8,909 bases of DNA from JBCBSK01 sp039819185 (GCA_039819185.1 JBCBSK010000152.1:1-8909); one strand, 5' to 3'; shown: positions 1 to 6,712, numbered from the stretch's first letter. Numbers and translations: made by a program. Notes: generated by a model from the letters alone, not told the origin.

Positions 1-593
1 CTTACAACATCAACACCCTGCTTGGGGGCTGCGCGATGTTGTAAGCTCTCGTCGAAACCGCGATTGCCGTCGGAGACGTAATCGCCATGACGGATCATCG
101 GGCTGTAGAGAACCAGCCGACCGTCGCCCGATAACAGCCGAGCAGCGCCATCAAGCAAGTTGAGCGTTACCGGCCAGGGCGAAATGTGGATGAGATTGAC
201 CGCGAGCATGAGTCTGTACCCGGGCTCAAGGTCTCGATGCCAGTCCGCGTGCATCAAATCGAGCACGAGGGGATCATGTATGGCGGCGTTGGGTTCTGAG
301 CGTGTCCAGGCGCGGATCGAGGCAAGCGCCTCATCGACGACATCGCTTGGTTGCCAGTCCAGGCCCGGAAAGGCGCGCGCAAACGCCACCGCTTGTTGAC
401 CGGTTCCGCTGGCGACTTCAAGCGCCCGGCCCGAAGGGGCTTCGCCTAGAACGCTTGCCAAGAGATCGATCAGATGTGGCAGATTGCGCTCGGCTGCTGG
501 TGCGACAAGACGCTCGGGATCGGCCGATGCGCTGTCCACACCTTCGCCATAGGGTATGGTCTTCGGCATGGCCTGCGATCTCTGGTCTGTCAT
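1..593 (-). CDS. DUF938 family SAM-dependent methyltransferase (3' end cut by window edge)
   Basis: The gene starts at the ATG at 593 on the minus strand and is still open at base 1, giving the first 197 residues. Residues 56-66 contain a class I methyltransferase motif I (ALEVASGTGQQ). This is followed by the acidic strand-2 region LDWQPSDV (78-85) and the block MLAVNLIHISPW (129-140), which is typical of DUF938 proteins, the family that includes animal METTL26. The next block, DGAARLLSGDGRLVLYSP (148-165), fits the strand-4 and strand-5 region of the Rossmann fold. The start is well fixed: AGGGAG lies a few bases upstream, and an in-frame TGA sits two codons before the ATG. The protein should be a cytoplasmic SAM-binding enzyme. 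Its substrate is unknown to me and the family has no settled role in bacteria. It is divergent from the NTF2-like gene across 71 bases. Confidence 0.85.
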   Translation of the reverse strand, partial: MTDQRSQAMPKTIPYGEGVDSASADPERLVAPAAERNLPHLIDLLASVLGEAPSGRALEVASGTGQQAVAFARAFPGLDWQPSDVVDEALASIRAWTRSEPNAAIHDPLVLDLMHADWHRDLEPGYRLMLAVNLIHISPWPVTLNLLDGAARLLSGDGRLVLYSPMIRHGDYVSDGNRGFDESLQHRAAPKQGVDVV

Positions 594-651
594 GCATCAC
601 TCCCTGGCATCGCGACGCGGAGGGATGTAGCAGGAAGCCCGAGACTGGAAC

Positions 652-657
652 AGGAGG
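652..657 (+). promoter_or_regulatory. Strong ribosome binding site that sets the start of the NTF2-like gene
   Basis: AGGAGG lies 7 bases before the ATG at 665. The reading frame is open much further upstream (to about 302), but that part runs antisense through the methyltransferase gene. This near-perfect Shine-Dalgarno sequence makes 665 the real start. Confidence 0.8.
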
Positions 658-664
658 ATCGGCA

Positions 665-1090
665 ATGCACGGCACAGGCGACGCACAAGCTGCCCTCACT
701 GCCTTTTTCGGGGCTTATGCTGCCGCCTTCGATGATGCGGATGCGGACGCGATCGCGGATTTCTATGTGCTCCCCGCCGTGATCTGGCAGTTCGGCACGG
801 GGCATCTGTTCGACGATCGAGATGAGTTGGCGGAGAACGCTGAAAAGCTCATCGATGCCTTTGACGAGGCCGGTATCGTTACGACCGAGACCACTGTCCG
901 CACGGCCAACGTCTCGGGCGACACGGCTTTCGCCACCGTCGACTGGTCACAGTCGGATGATGCTGGCGAGGAGCTTCATGCCTTCACCTGTCATTACATG
1001 CTGATCCGCGATGCCCCCGGCTGGCGCATCGTGACGGTGGTCAACGCTCCACCCGTCGACGGCACCTCGGACGAGGACGACGCAACTTGA
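665..1090 (+). CDS. NTF2-like (SnoaL/DUF4440-type) small protein
   Basis: The product is 141 residues. It looks like a single NTF2-like alpha+beta cone domain: an N-terminal helix (about 6-24), the segment DADAIADFYVLPAVIW (26-41) in which such proteins place the first strand over the pocket, a helix at 53-69, and alternating beta strands at 72-80, 86-95, 104-114 and 119-127. The end, GWRIVTVVNAPP (119-130), resembles the last strand of polyketide-cyclase or DUF4440-type proteins. There is no signal peptide or membrane helix. The acidic tail (DGTSDEDDAT) is probably disordered. Members of this fold may be enzymes, binding proteins or dimerisation modules, so no specific activity can be assigned. 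The stop codon is one base from the start of the DNA ligase, so the two are very likely co-transcribed. Confidence 0.8.
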   Translation: MHGTGDAQAALTAFFGAYAAAFDDADADAIADFYVLPAVIWQFGTGHLFDDRDELAENAEKLIDAFDEAGIVTTETTVRTANVSGDTAFATVDWSQSDDAGEELHAFTCHYMLIRDAPGWRIVTVVNAPPVDGTSDEDDAT

Positions 1091-1091
1091 C

Positions 1092-2741
1092 ATGCAGGCC
1101 TTCGCAGCCCTCCTCGAACGCCTCGTTCTGACGCCTCAGCGCAACGGTAAGCTGAGATTGATCGAGACCTATCTGCGCGACACGCCCGATCCCGATCGTG
1201 GCTGGGCGTTGTCGGCTCTAACGGGCACGCTCGACTTCCGCCACGCCAAGCCGCATCTCATTCGCGGCCTTGTCGAAGAGCGCACCGATCCGGTCCTGTT
1301 CCGGCTGTCCTATGACTATGTCGGGGATCTGTCCGAGACTGTATCGCTGATCTGGCCCGCGCCGCATGGCGTCAACCGGCTGCCGCCAAGCCTCACGGAC
1401 GTCGTCGATGCGTTGTCGGATGCCGGCAAGGCGGAGGTGCCGGCCCTGCTTGCGGGATGGCTCGACACGCTGGACGAGACCGGCCGTTGGGCGCTTCTCA
1501 AATTGATCACCGGCGGCTTGCGCATCGGCGTGTCCGCGCGGCTTGCCAAGACGGCGGTGGCAGCGCTCGGGGACCGCCCTGTCGATGAGATCGAGGAACT
1601 GTGGCACGGGCTGGCGCCACCCTATGAGGATCTCTTCGCCTGGCTGGATGGCCGGGGTGTGCGGCCTGAAAGCGATGACCCTGCCCCCTTCCGACCGGTC
1701 ATGCTGGCCCATCCGATGGAGGAGGGTGATCGGGAAGCGCTGGACGCAGCCGATTATGCCGGTGAGTGGAAATGGGATGGGATCAGGGTCCAGGCCGTGT
1801 CGGCGAAAGACGATGAAGGCCGGCGCGTCCGCCGGCTCTATTCGCGCACCGGCGAGGACATTTCGCCAAGCTTCCCCGATGTTCTCGAGGCGATGGACTT
1901 CGAAGCCGCGATCGACGGCGAACTGCTGGTCGTGATCGATGGTCGTGTGCAGCCTTTCAACAGCCTGCAGCAAAGGCTGAACCGTAAGACCGTGACGCCG
2001 AAACTGACCCGGCAGTTCCCGGCCCATATCCGTTCCTATGATCTCCTGGTCGAGGGCGATGACGATCTGAGGTTGCTGCCCTTCCGCCAGCGGCGCGCGG
2101 CACTCGAAGCTTTTGTCACGCGCATCAGCCAGGAGCGGATCGATCTGTCGCAGCTTGTGCCGTTCGACGATTGGAACGTGTTGGCCGAGGCGCGCGCGAC
2201 ACCGGCCGACCATGGTGCCGGTGAGGATGCCGATGCCGTGGAAGGTCTGATGCTGAAGCGCTGGGACTCTGGCTATGTCGCCGGTCGTCCAAAGGGGCCG
2301 TGGTTTAAGTGGAAGCGCGATCCATTCACCGTCGATGCGGTGCTGCTCTACGCCCAGCGCGGCCATGGCAAGCGCTCATCGTTCTATTCCGACTTCACGT
2401 TCGGGGTCTGGCGTGATGGTCAGGAAGGTGACGAACTGGTCCCGGTCGGCAAGGCCTATTTCGGCTTCACCGATGCGGAGTTGAAAGAGCTTGACCGCTT
2501 CGTCCGACGCAACACGACAGATCGCTTCGGCCCCGTCCGTCAGGTGCGCGCCGACGCCGAAGCGGGTTTGGTGTTGGAGATCGCCTTCGAGGGTCTGAAC
2601 CGCTCGACACGTCACAAGTCCGGCGTCGCGATGCGCTTTCCCCGCATTGCCCGCATCCGCTGGGACAAGCCGACGCATGAAGCCGACCGGATCGACACGC
2701 TGGAAGCATTGCTGCCCCGCGAAGCCAATACCAAGGCTTGA
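1092..2741 (+). CDS. ATP-dependent DNA ligase, Lhr-cluster (LigB-like, PP_1105-type) family
   Basis: This 549-residue protein should seal DNA nicks using ATP through a lysyl-AMP intermediate. Residues 1-200 form the N-terminal DNA-binding domain seen in many ATP-dependent ligases (FAALLERLVLTPQRNGKL at 4-21; ITGGLRIG at 139-146). The nucleotidyltransferase motifs are complete: motif I EWKWDGIR with nucleophile Lys227, motif III SRTGED (251-256), DGELL (275-279), motif IV EGLMLKR (384-390) and motif V WFKWKR (404-409). The C-terminal OB fold ends in RHKSGVAMRFPRIARIR (507-523), the motif VI region. Length and N-terminal sequence match the family that usually sits with an Lhr-Core helicase, an MBL-fold exonuclease and a metallophosphoesterase. 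None of those is in this window. The ATG follows the NTF2-like stop by one base and lacks a strong ribosome site of its own, which suggests translational coupling. A repair role is inferred from family context. Confidence 0.95.
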   Translation: MQAFAALLERLVLTPQRNGKLRLIETYLRDTPDPDRGWALSALTGTLDFRHAKPHLIRGLVEERTDPVLFRLSYDYVGDLSETVSLIWPAPHGVNRLPPSLTDVVDALSDAGKAEVPALLAGWLDTLDETGRWALLKLITGGLRIGVSARLAKTAVAALGDRPVDEIEELWHGLAPPYEDLFAWLDGRGVRPESDDPAPFRPVMLAHPMEEGDREALDAADYAGEWKWDGIRVQAVSAKDDEGRRVRRLYSRTGEDISPSFPDVLEAMDFEAAIDGELLVVIDGRVQPFNSLQQRLNRKTVTPKLTRQFPAHIRSYDLLVEGDDDLRLLPFRQRRAALEAFVTRISQERIDLSQLVPFDDWNVLAEARATPADHGAGEDADAVEGLMLKRWDSGYVAGRPKGPWFKWKRDPFTVDAVLLYAQRGHGKRSSFYSDFTFGVWRDGQEGDELVPVGKAYFGFTDAELKELDRFVRRNTTDRFGPVRQVRADAEAGLVLEIAFEGLNRSTRHKSGVAMRFPRIARIRWDKPTHEADRIDTLEALLPREANTKA

Positions 2742-2814
2742 GCATCGGGCAGTTCTTCGTCATGTGTTGAAATCGTGACCGGGGGGTATTCGGACGCGAG
2801 CGAGGCAACGCGCA

Positions 2815-3099
2815 ATGGCGGGCAATGCAATAAGACGGTTCTTCGGCGGGTCGCCGGCCTGGGTCATTGTTCGGCTGATCTTGCTGTCGCTGATCGTTGG
2901 CGTGATCCTGGCGGCGCTCAATCTCGACGTCTTCAAGATCGTCGAAGGGGTGCAGGATCTGATCCGCGGCATTATCGAGCTTGGCTTCGACGCCTTCGGC
3001 TCGATCTTTCGCTACCTCCTCTTGGGTGCTGCCATCGTTGTCCCGATCTGGCTGGTTATGCGCGTTCTGGCGCTGATGAACCGCGACCGGATCCAATAA
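2815..3099 (+). CDS. DUF6460-type small inner-membrane protein
   Basis: The product is 94 residues with two hydrophobic helices, at about 18-36 (VIVRLILLSLIVGVILAAL) and 67-84 (YLLLGAAIVVPIWLVMRV). An amphipathic linker separates them, and basic residues flank both ends. The opening RRFFGGSPAWVIVRL and the segment LGFDAFGSIFRYLLLGAAIVVPIWL resemble the alphaproteobacterial DUF6460 family as I remember it. No function is known. GAGG at 2802-2805, 9 bases before the ATG, supports the start. The TAA stop is two bases before the GTG start of the TSUP permease, so the pair is probably one transcriptional unit. The 73 bases between the ligase stop and this gene contain no convincing terminator, so read-through from the ligase is possible. 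Confidence 0.8.
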   Translation: MAGNAIRRFFGGSPAWVIVRLILLSLIVGVILAALNLDVFKIVEGVQDLIRGIIELGFDAFGSIFRYLLLGAAIVVPIWLVMRVLALMNRDRIQ

Positions 3100-3101
3100 A
3101 C

Positions 3102-3872
3102 GTGGCAGACATCGACCCTACCGCATCAATCCTGGCGATCGTCTTCGCGGTGTTCTTTGTTGCGGGCGCAGCCAAGGGCACGGTCGGGCTTGGACTGCCG
3201 GCGATCACCATCGCCCTTCTCGCCGGCCCGGTCGGCTTTCGTACCGCGATTGCGCTGGTGCTGATCCCGGCCATTCTGACAAACTTCTGGCAAGGTCTTG
3301 GTGGCGGGCAATTGCGCACCGTTGTTGTGCGGCTGTGGCCATTTCTCTTGGCCGGTTTCATCACATTGGTCTTAACGGCGATCTTTGCGCTCTCGGTCAG
3401 CGGTACATTGCTGGCGATGTGTCTCGGCGTCATCCTGATTGTGAACTCCGGCGCCGGTCTGTTGGGCTATCATCTGCCGCCGCCGGGGCCGCGCTGGGAG
3501 ACGCCGATTTCAGGCACGGTCGGCGGCTTCAATGGTGTGGTGGCCGGACTAACCGGGGTCTATTCGGTGCCGTCGGCGCTCTATTTTCCGGTCCTCGAGC
3601 TCAATCGAGATGTCTTCGTCCAGGCCGTCGGTCTGTGGTTCCTGATCTGCTCCTGCGTGCTTTTGGTCACCTTCGGCCTCAGTGCGACGATGACGCTGAC
3701 CACGCTGATGGTGTCGCTAGCCTGCGTCGTTCCGACTTTTGCTGGCATGTTCATCGGCCAGCGCTTTCGCAACAGGCTGAACGAGAAGCGCTTCCGGCAG
3801 GTCGTGCAGGCGGCCTTGTTCCTGCTCGGGATTTATCTCGTTGCGCGGGCGGTGTTCCCTATCGCGGGATAG
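3102..3872 (+). CDS. TSUP (TauE/SafE) family membrane permease
   Basis: The product is 256 residues and very hydrophobic, with about eight membrane segments (roughly 8-24, 31-46, 48-62, 78-98, 103-125, 137-160, 172-193 and 199-220, then a last one near 234-253). The two-fold pseudo-repeat of the family is visible as AGAAKGTVGLGLPAI (21-35) in the first half and GGFNGVVAGLTGVYSVPSAL (141-160) in the second half. Family members move sulfite, sulfoacetate, sulfolactate or other small organosulfur anions across the inner membrane. The substrate here cannot be told, because no sulfur-metabolism gene lies nearby. GTG at 3102 is chosen because the protein then begins just before the first membrane helix. 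The frame is open upstream to 2775, but that would run through the DUF6460 gene in a different frame. The stop TAG is part of the following stem-loop. Confidence 0.9.
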   Translation: MADIDPTASILAIVFAVFFVAGAAKGTVGLGLPAITIALLAGPVGFRTAIALVLIPAILTNFWQGLGGGQLRTVVVRLWPFLLAGFITLVLTAIFALSVSGTLLAMCLGVILIVNSGAGLLGYHLPPPGPRWETPISGTVGGFNGVVAGLTGVYSVPSALYFPVLELNRDVFVQAVGLWFLICSCVLLVTFGLSATMTLTTLMVSLACVVPTFAGMFIGQRFRNRLNEKRFRQVVQAALFLLGIYLVARAVFPIAG

Positions 3873-3915
3873 TGGCCGGCAGAAGCCGGCGTCGAACCGG
3901 CTCTTGCCACTATCC
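3867..3915. terminator. Two-part stem-loop between convergent genes, probable bidirectional terminator
   Basis: The arm GGATAGTGGC (3867-3876) is perfectly complementary to GCCACTATCC (3906-3915), a 10 bp outer stem. Inside it, AGCCGG (3884-3889) pairs with CCGGCT (3897-3902) around a 7-base loop. The two stems are joined by an asymmetric internal loop. The structure lies between the end of the TSUP gene and the end of the EF-hand gene, so it can serve both strands. The left arm contains the TSUP stop codon. No run of T follows on either side, so it may act as a pause or RNA-stabilising element or need Rho rather than being a classic intrinsic terminator. Confidence 0.6.
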
Positions 3916-3926
3916 TGTCGCGTGGA

Positions 3927-4211
3927 TCAGTTTGTGGGCGGCGGCAATTCATCGACGGTCAGGACGCCGTTTCCGTCTCCATCCATGCGCTGAAACGCCA
4001 TGCCATACATGCCGCGGTCGCGCACCATCTGAGCGCGTTCGGCGCCCTGATCCGCGATTGTATCGATAAAAACGCGGAACTCTGCGGCATCGAGCATGCC
4101 ATTGCTATCTGCGTCGGCGAGTTGGAATTGAACTTCCTGGGCTGTGGCCGGCAGTGACAGGGAGATGCTTGCACACACAGCGCACGAAATTGCGATCGAT
4201 CGGATGGACAT
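3927..4211 (-). CDS. Exported small EF-hand calcium-binding protein
   Basis: The product is 94 residues. Residues 1-25 look like a Sec signal peptide (basic start, hydrophobic core AISCAVCASISLSL, then PATAQ with an AxA-type cleavage site), so the mature protein should be periplasmic or secreted. Two canonical 12-residue EF-hand loops follow. Loop 1 is D33-A-D35-S-N37-G-M-L-D41-A-A-E44 and loop 2 is D77-G-D79-G-N81-G-V-L-T85-V-D-E88. Both keep Asp/Asn at positions 1, 3 and 5, Gly at 6 and Glu at 12, so both should bind calcium. The ATG at 4211 has GAGGT five bases upstream. A further in-frame ATG at 4223 lies ahead of that ribosome site and is less likely. Such proteins are common in alphaproteobacteria as calcium buffers or sensors, but no partner is apparent here. 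Confidence 0.85.
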   Translation of the reverse strand: MSIRSIAISCAVCASISLSLPATAQEVQFQLADADSNGMLDAAEFRVFIDTIADQGAERAQMVRDRGMYGMAFQRMDGDGNGVLTVDELPPPTN

Positions 4212-4242
4212 AGGTGACCTCATCTGACGGTGGTGTTGATGA

Positions 4243-4267
4243 ATGTGGAGTTCTTGCTGCTCCACAT
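4243..4267 (-). promoter_or_regulatory. 8 bp inverted repeat in the leader region of the EF-hand gene
   Basis: ATGTGGAG (4243-4250) is perfectly complementary to CTCCACAT (4260-4267) around a 9-base spacer. Its near edge is 31 bases upstream of the EF-hand start. It could be a dyad operator or an mRNA leader hairpin. There is no T run, so a terminator is less likely. Confidence 0.4.
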
Positions 4268-4300
4268 CGCTGCGACGTCGCTGAACGCTGGCTCCTACGC

Positions 4301-4334
4301 ACAAAAGAAGTGTTGGCCCGCGATGCTCCGGCCA
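4301..4334 (-). terminator. Possible weak terminator after the deacetylase gene
   Basis: Reading the minus strand from the deacetylase stop, TGGCC and GGCCA (4330-4334 and 4314-4318) form a 5 bp GC-rich stem around 11 bases. The T-rich run CTTCTTTT follows about four bases later. The stem is short, so termination may be partial and the EF-hand gene downstream could be read through. Confidence 0.3.
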
Positions 4335-4344
4335 GTTTGGCAGA

Positions 4345-5247
4345 TCAAACGAACTCTGCCGCCACCCGGTGCAGCGTTGCGTGGCGGCGGGCGAGACGGT
4401 TGATATCGGTCTGATAGCCACCGCCGATGACGCCGGCGAGCGGCACATCGCGGCCGCGCACCTGAGAAACAACGAACCGGTCGCGCAACGCGAGGCCCTG
4501 GTCCGAGAGTGCCAGTCGCCCGAGCCTGTCATCCGCATGTGGATCTACTCCGGCATTGTAGAAAACGAGATCGGGTCGCGCTCGATCGAGCACGGCCGGA
4601 ACGGTCTCACGCAAGAGTTCCAGATAGGCATCATCATCAGTGCCATCGGGCAACGCGATGTCGACGTCGCTTGCGATTTTTCGCACCGGATAGTTCTTCT
4701 CGCCATGGATCGACAGGGTCACAACATCCGGCGTGTCGCGGAAGATGTCGGCGGTGCCATCACCCTGATGCACATCGAGATCGATGATGAGGACGCGATC
4801 CACCTCGCGGTCAGCGCGTAGGACCGAGGCTGCCACCGCGACATCGTTGAAGATGCAGAAACCGGCTCCTTGCGCATGTCGTGCATGATGGCTCCCGCCG
4901 GCAGTGTTGCAGGCAAGGCCATGTTGCAGAGCGAGCCGGGCCGTCAGCACCGTACCACCGGTCGCAGCCTGTGCCCGCCGCGCGACGCTGTCTGTCATGG
5001 GAAAACCGATTTCGCGGGCGATTGCCTCCGGCACCGAGCCGCCCAACACTTGATCGACATAGGTTCGGTCATGGGCAAGCTCCAACCAGGAGGCGGGTGC
5101 CAGTGCTGGCACGTGAAACCCGTCAGGCGTGACCAAGCCCTCCTCGACCAAGACTTCGGCGAGCTGGCCGAACTTCCGCATCGGGAAGCGGTGGTCCTGC
5201 GGCAGATCTGCGACATAGGCCGGATGATGGACAATGGGCAGGGACAT
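4345..5247 (-). CDS. Histone deacetylase family (AcuC/class IV-like) zinc hydrolase
   Basis: This 300-residue protein should remove acetyl (or related acyl) groups from lysine side chains or small amines. All expected active-site residues are present: the His pair H120-H121 in GGSHHARH, zinc ligands D158 and H160 in LIIDLDVHQGDGT, zinc ligand D235 in NAGVDPH, and the transition-state tyrosine Y278 in IGGGY. The charge-relay Asp at 156 is also present. The opening LPIVHHPAYVADLPQDHRFPM matches the bacterial class IV (HDAC11-like) branch, whose members start at about this residue. ATG 5247 is therefore chosen over the in-frame ATG at 5352, which would overlap the divergent MATE gene. The ribosome site is weak. 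The substrate is unknown: bacterial relatives act on acyl-CoA synthetases or acetylated small molecules. It is probably upstream of, and perhaps partly co-transcribed with, the EF-hand gene. Confidence 0.93.
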   Translation of the reverse strand: MSLPIVHHPAYVADLPQDHRFPMRKFGQLAEVLVEEGLVTPDGFHVPALAPASWLELAHDRTYVDQVLGGSVPEAIAREIGFPMTDSVARRAQAATGGTVLTARLALQHGLACNTAGGSHHARHAQGAGFCIFNDVAVAASVLRADREVDRVLIIDLDVHQGDGTADIFRDTPDVVTLSIHGEKNYPVRKIASDVDIALPDGTDDDAYLELLRETVPAVLDRARPDLVFYNAGVDPHADDRLGRLALSDQGLALRDRFVVSQVRGRDVPLAGVIGGGYQTDINRLARRHATLHRVAAEFV

Positions 5248-5261
5248 TGAGGTCGCCGGAT

Positions 5262-5290
5262 TTGGCTTAGAGCTGGCAACGGCATATAGG
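5262..5290 (+). promoter_or_regulatory. Candidate promoter for the MATE gene
   Basis: TTGGCT (5262-5267) and TATAGG (5285-5290) are 17 bases apart, a sigma-70-like arrangement with four of six matches in each box. The transcript would start near 5297, leaving a leader of about 48 bases. The same TATA stretch reads TATATG on the minus strand, so the divergent deacetylase promoter may overlap it. This is judged by eye only. Confidence 0.35.
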
Positions 5291-5344
5291 AGTCTGATCG
5301 GCCGCGCACTGACGCAGCCAGTCGCAGGACCGGGAGAGACGCTC

Positions 5345-6712
5345 ATGGACATGGCAGCGCACCCGGTCGAGCGCCCGTTTCAGGTCACGCACAGGCGGGT
5401 CCTCGGCATCGCGTTGCCGATGACCTTGGCCTATCTGTCGACGCCGCTTCTCGGGCTGACCGATCTTGCTGTGATCGGCCGGTTGGGCGATCCCGCATTG
5501 CTGGGTGGTATCACCGTGGGTGGGATCATTTTCAGCCTGGTGTTCTCGGCCTTCAATTTTCTCAAGATCGGCACGACAGGGCTGACGGCCCAGGCGCTCG
5601 GCGCCGGTGACGATGTCGAGCAACGTGCGGTGTTGATGCGTGCGTCGGCGATCGCAATCGCCCTCGGTTTTGCGCTGGTTCTCTTGCAGGTGCCAATCCT
5701 GTTCCTATCGATGCTCGCGGTTGGCGCGAGTTCCGCGGTCGAGGCAGCGACAACCGATTACTATACGGTCCGTATTCTGGCGGCTCCGCTGACGCTGTTG
5801 AACTATGCACTTCTCGGCTGGTTCCTCGGGCTTGGCCGCGCCGGTATGGGACTGTTGCTCCAGACCGTGCTGAACGGGGTCAACATCGCGCTGTCGATCC
5901 TGTTCGTGCTCGGCTTGGGCTGGGGCATCGCAGGCGCTGCCTGGGCGACGGTCATCGCAGAAGGCATTGCGGCGCTCGCGGGCTTGGCTGTCGCCGGGCG
6001 TCAACTTGGGTTTCGAATCGGCGCTCCGTTGCAGGTTCTCATGGCGCGTGATCAGCTCTTGCGGCTTTTCGCGATGAACCGCGATATTCTCATCCGCACC
6101 TTCTGCCTGATCGCTGCCTTTTGGATGTTCACCAGAGCGGGTGCCCAGCAAGGTGACGTGATTCTTGCGGCCAACGGCGTCCTGTTCAACATGTTCTTCC
6201 TGGGCTCCTACTTCCTCGACGGGCTTGCAACCGCCGCCGAGCAACTCACGGGACGGGCAAAGGGAGCGCGCCACCGCCTGGCCTTCGAACAGGCGGTCAA
6301 GCTACCGATCCTGTGGGGGTTTGTTCTGTCCGGAACGGTCAGCGCCATTCTGCTTTTGGCCGGGGGGCTGATGATCGATGTCATTTCCGCCAGCGAGGAG
6401 GTACGCGCCACTGCGCGCGTTTTCTTGATCTGGGCAGCGCTAAGCCCGCTTGCCGGTGTTCTGGCGTTTCAGTTCGACGGAGTCTTTATCGGTGCGACCT
6501 GGTCCCAGGACATGCGCAACATGATGGTCCTAAGCCTTGGCTTGTTTGTTCTGACCTGGCAGGTCGCCGAGCCGCTGATTGGCAATCATGGGGTTTGGCT
6601 CGCACTGCATGTCTTCTTGGGCGCGCGGGGGCTAACGCTGTGGTGGCGCTACAGGGTGCGGATCGAGGAAGATTTTCCCAAACATTCCGCTGGGAGCGCG
6701 CTTTTAAGGTGA
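5345..6712 (+). CDS. dinF: MATE family efflux transporter, DinF-type
   Basis: The product is 455 residues, a normal MATE length, with twelve predicted membrane segments in two six-helix halves. Helix 1 carries the conserved Asp40 in GLTDLAVIGRLG (37-48), used by MATE proteins for proton or sodium coupling. The blocks NFLKIGTTGLTAQALGAGD (71-89), YFLDGLATAAEQLTGRAKGA (289-308) and FQFDGVFIGATWSQDMRNMM (375-394) are typical of the DinF branch. These proteins export toxic organic cations or oxidant-related compounds from the cytoplasm. ATG 5345 is preceded by GGGAG at a good distance. The frame is open back to 5234, but that region holds the likely promoter and the divergent gene's start. The symbol reflects family resemblance only. 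I found no LexA-type box in front of it. The final codons overlap the end of pyrD by 9 bases. Confidence 0.92.
   Translation: MDMAAHPVERPFQVTHRRVLGIALPMTLAYLSTPLLGLTDLAVIGRLGDPALLGGITVGGIIFSLVFSAFNFLKIGTTGLTAQALGAGDDVEQRAVLMRASAIAIALGFALVLLQVPILFLSMLAVGASSAVEAATTDYYTVRILAAPLTLLNYALLGWFLGLGRAGMGLLLQTVLNGVNIALSILFVLGLGWGIAGAAWATVIAEGIAALAGLAVAGRQLGFRIGAPLQVLMARDQLLRLFAMNRDILIRTFCLIAAFWMFTRAGAQQGDVILAANGVLFNMFFLGSYFLDGLATAAEQLTGRAKGARHRLAFEQAVKLPILWGFVLSGTVSAILLLAGGLMIDVISASEEVRATARVFLIWAALSPLAGVLAFQFDGVFIGATWSQDMRNMMVLSLGLFVLTWQVAEPLIGNHGVWLALHVFLGARGLTLWWRYRVRIEEDFPKHSAGSALLR

Noticed and set aside
302..664. An upstream extension of the NTF2-like gene
   Set aside because: It runs antisense through the DUF938 methyltransferase, and a strong AGGAGG marks the start at 665.
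1218..2366. A 382-codon open frame antisense to the DNA ligase
   Set aside because: It lies wholly inside a gene with complete ligase motifs. Long antisense frames are expected in GC-rich coding DNA, and the translated protein shows no recognisable domain.
2467..3096. A 209-codon minus-strand frame across the ligase end and the DUF6460 gene
   Set aside because: It spans two good plus-strand genes and a gap. Its product is low-complexity and rich in Arg, Ser and Pro with no family resemblance.
2775..3101. An upstream extension of the TSUP permease to an ATG at 2775
   Set aside because: The extra 109 residues overlap the DUF6460 gene in another frame and do not resemble a TSUP N-terminus. The permease proper starts at the GTG at 3102.
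4137..4211. A lipoprotein signal in the EF-hand protein
   Set aside because: The two cysteines at residues 10 and 13 lie too early in the hydrophobic core and lack a proper lipobox. An ordinary Sec signal ending PATAQ fits better.
5248..5344. An SOS (LexA) box in front of the DinF-type MATE gene
   Set aside because: The alphaproteobacterial pattern GTTC-N7-GTTC was looked for here and in front of the ligase and was not found. GAACGCCTCGTTC near 1117 has the wrong spacing and orientation and is inside a gene.
5248..5352. A longer deacetylase start at 5352
   Set aside because: The added 35 residues would overlap the divergent MATE start and promoter and do not look like an HDAC N-terminus.
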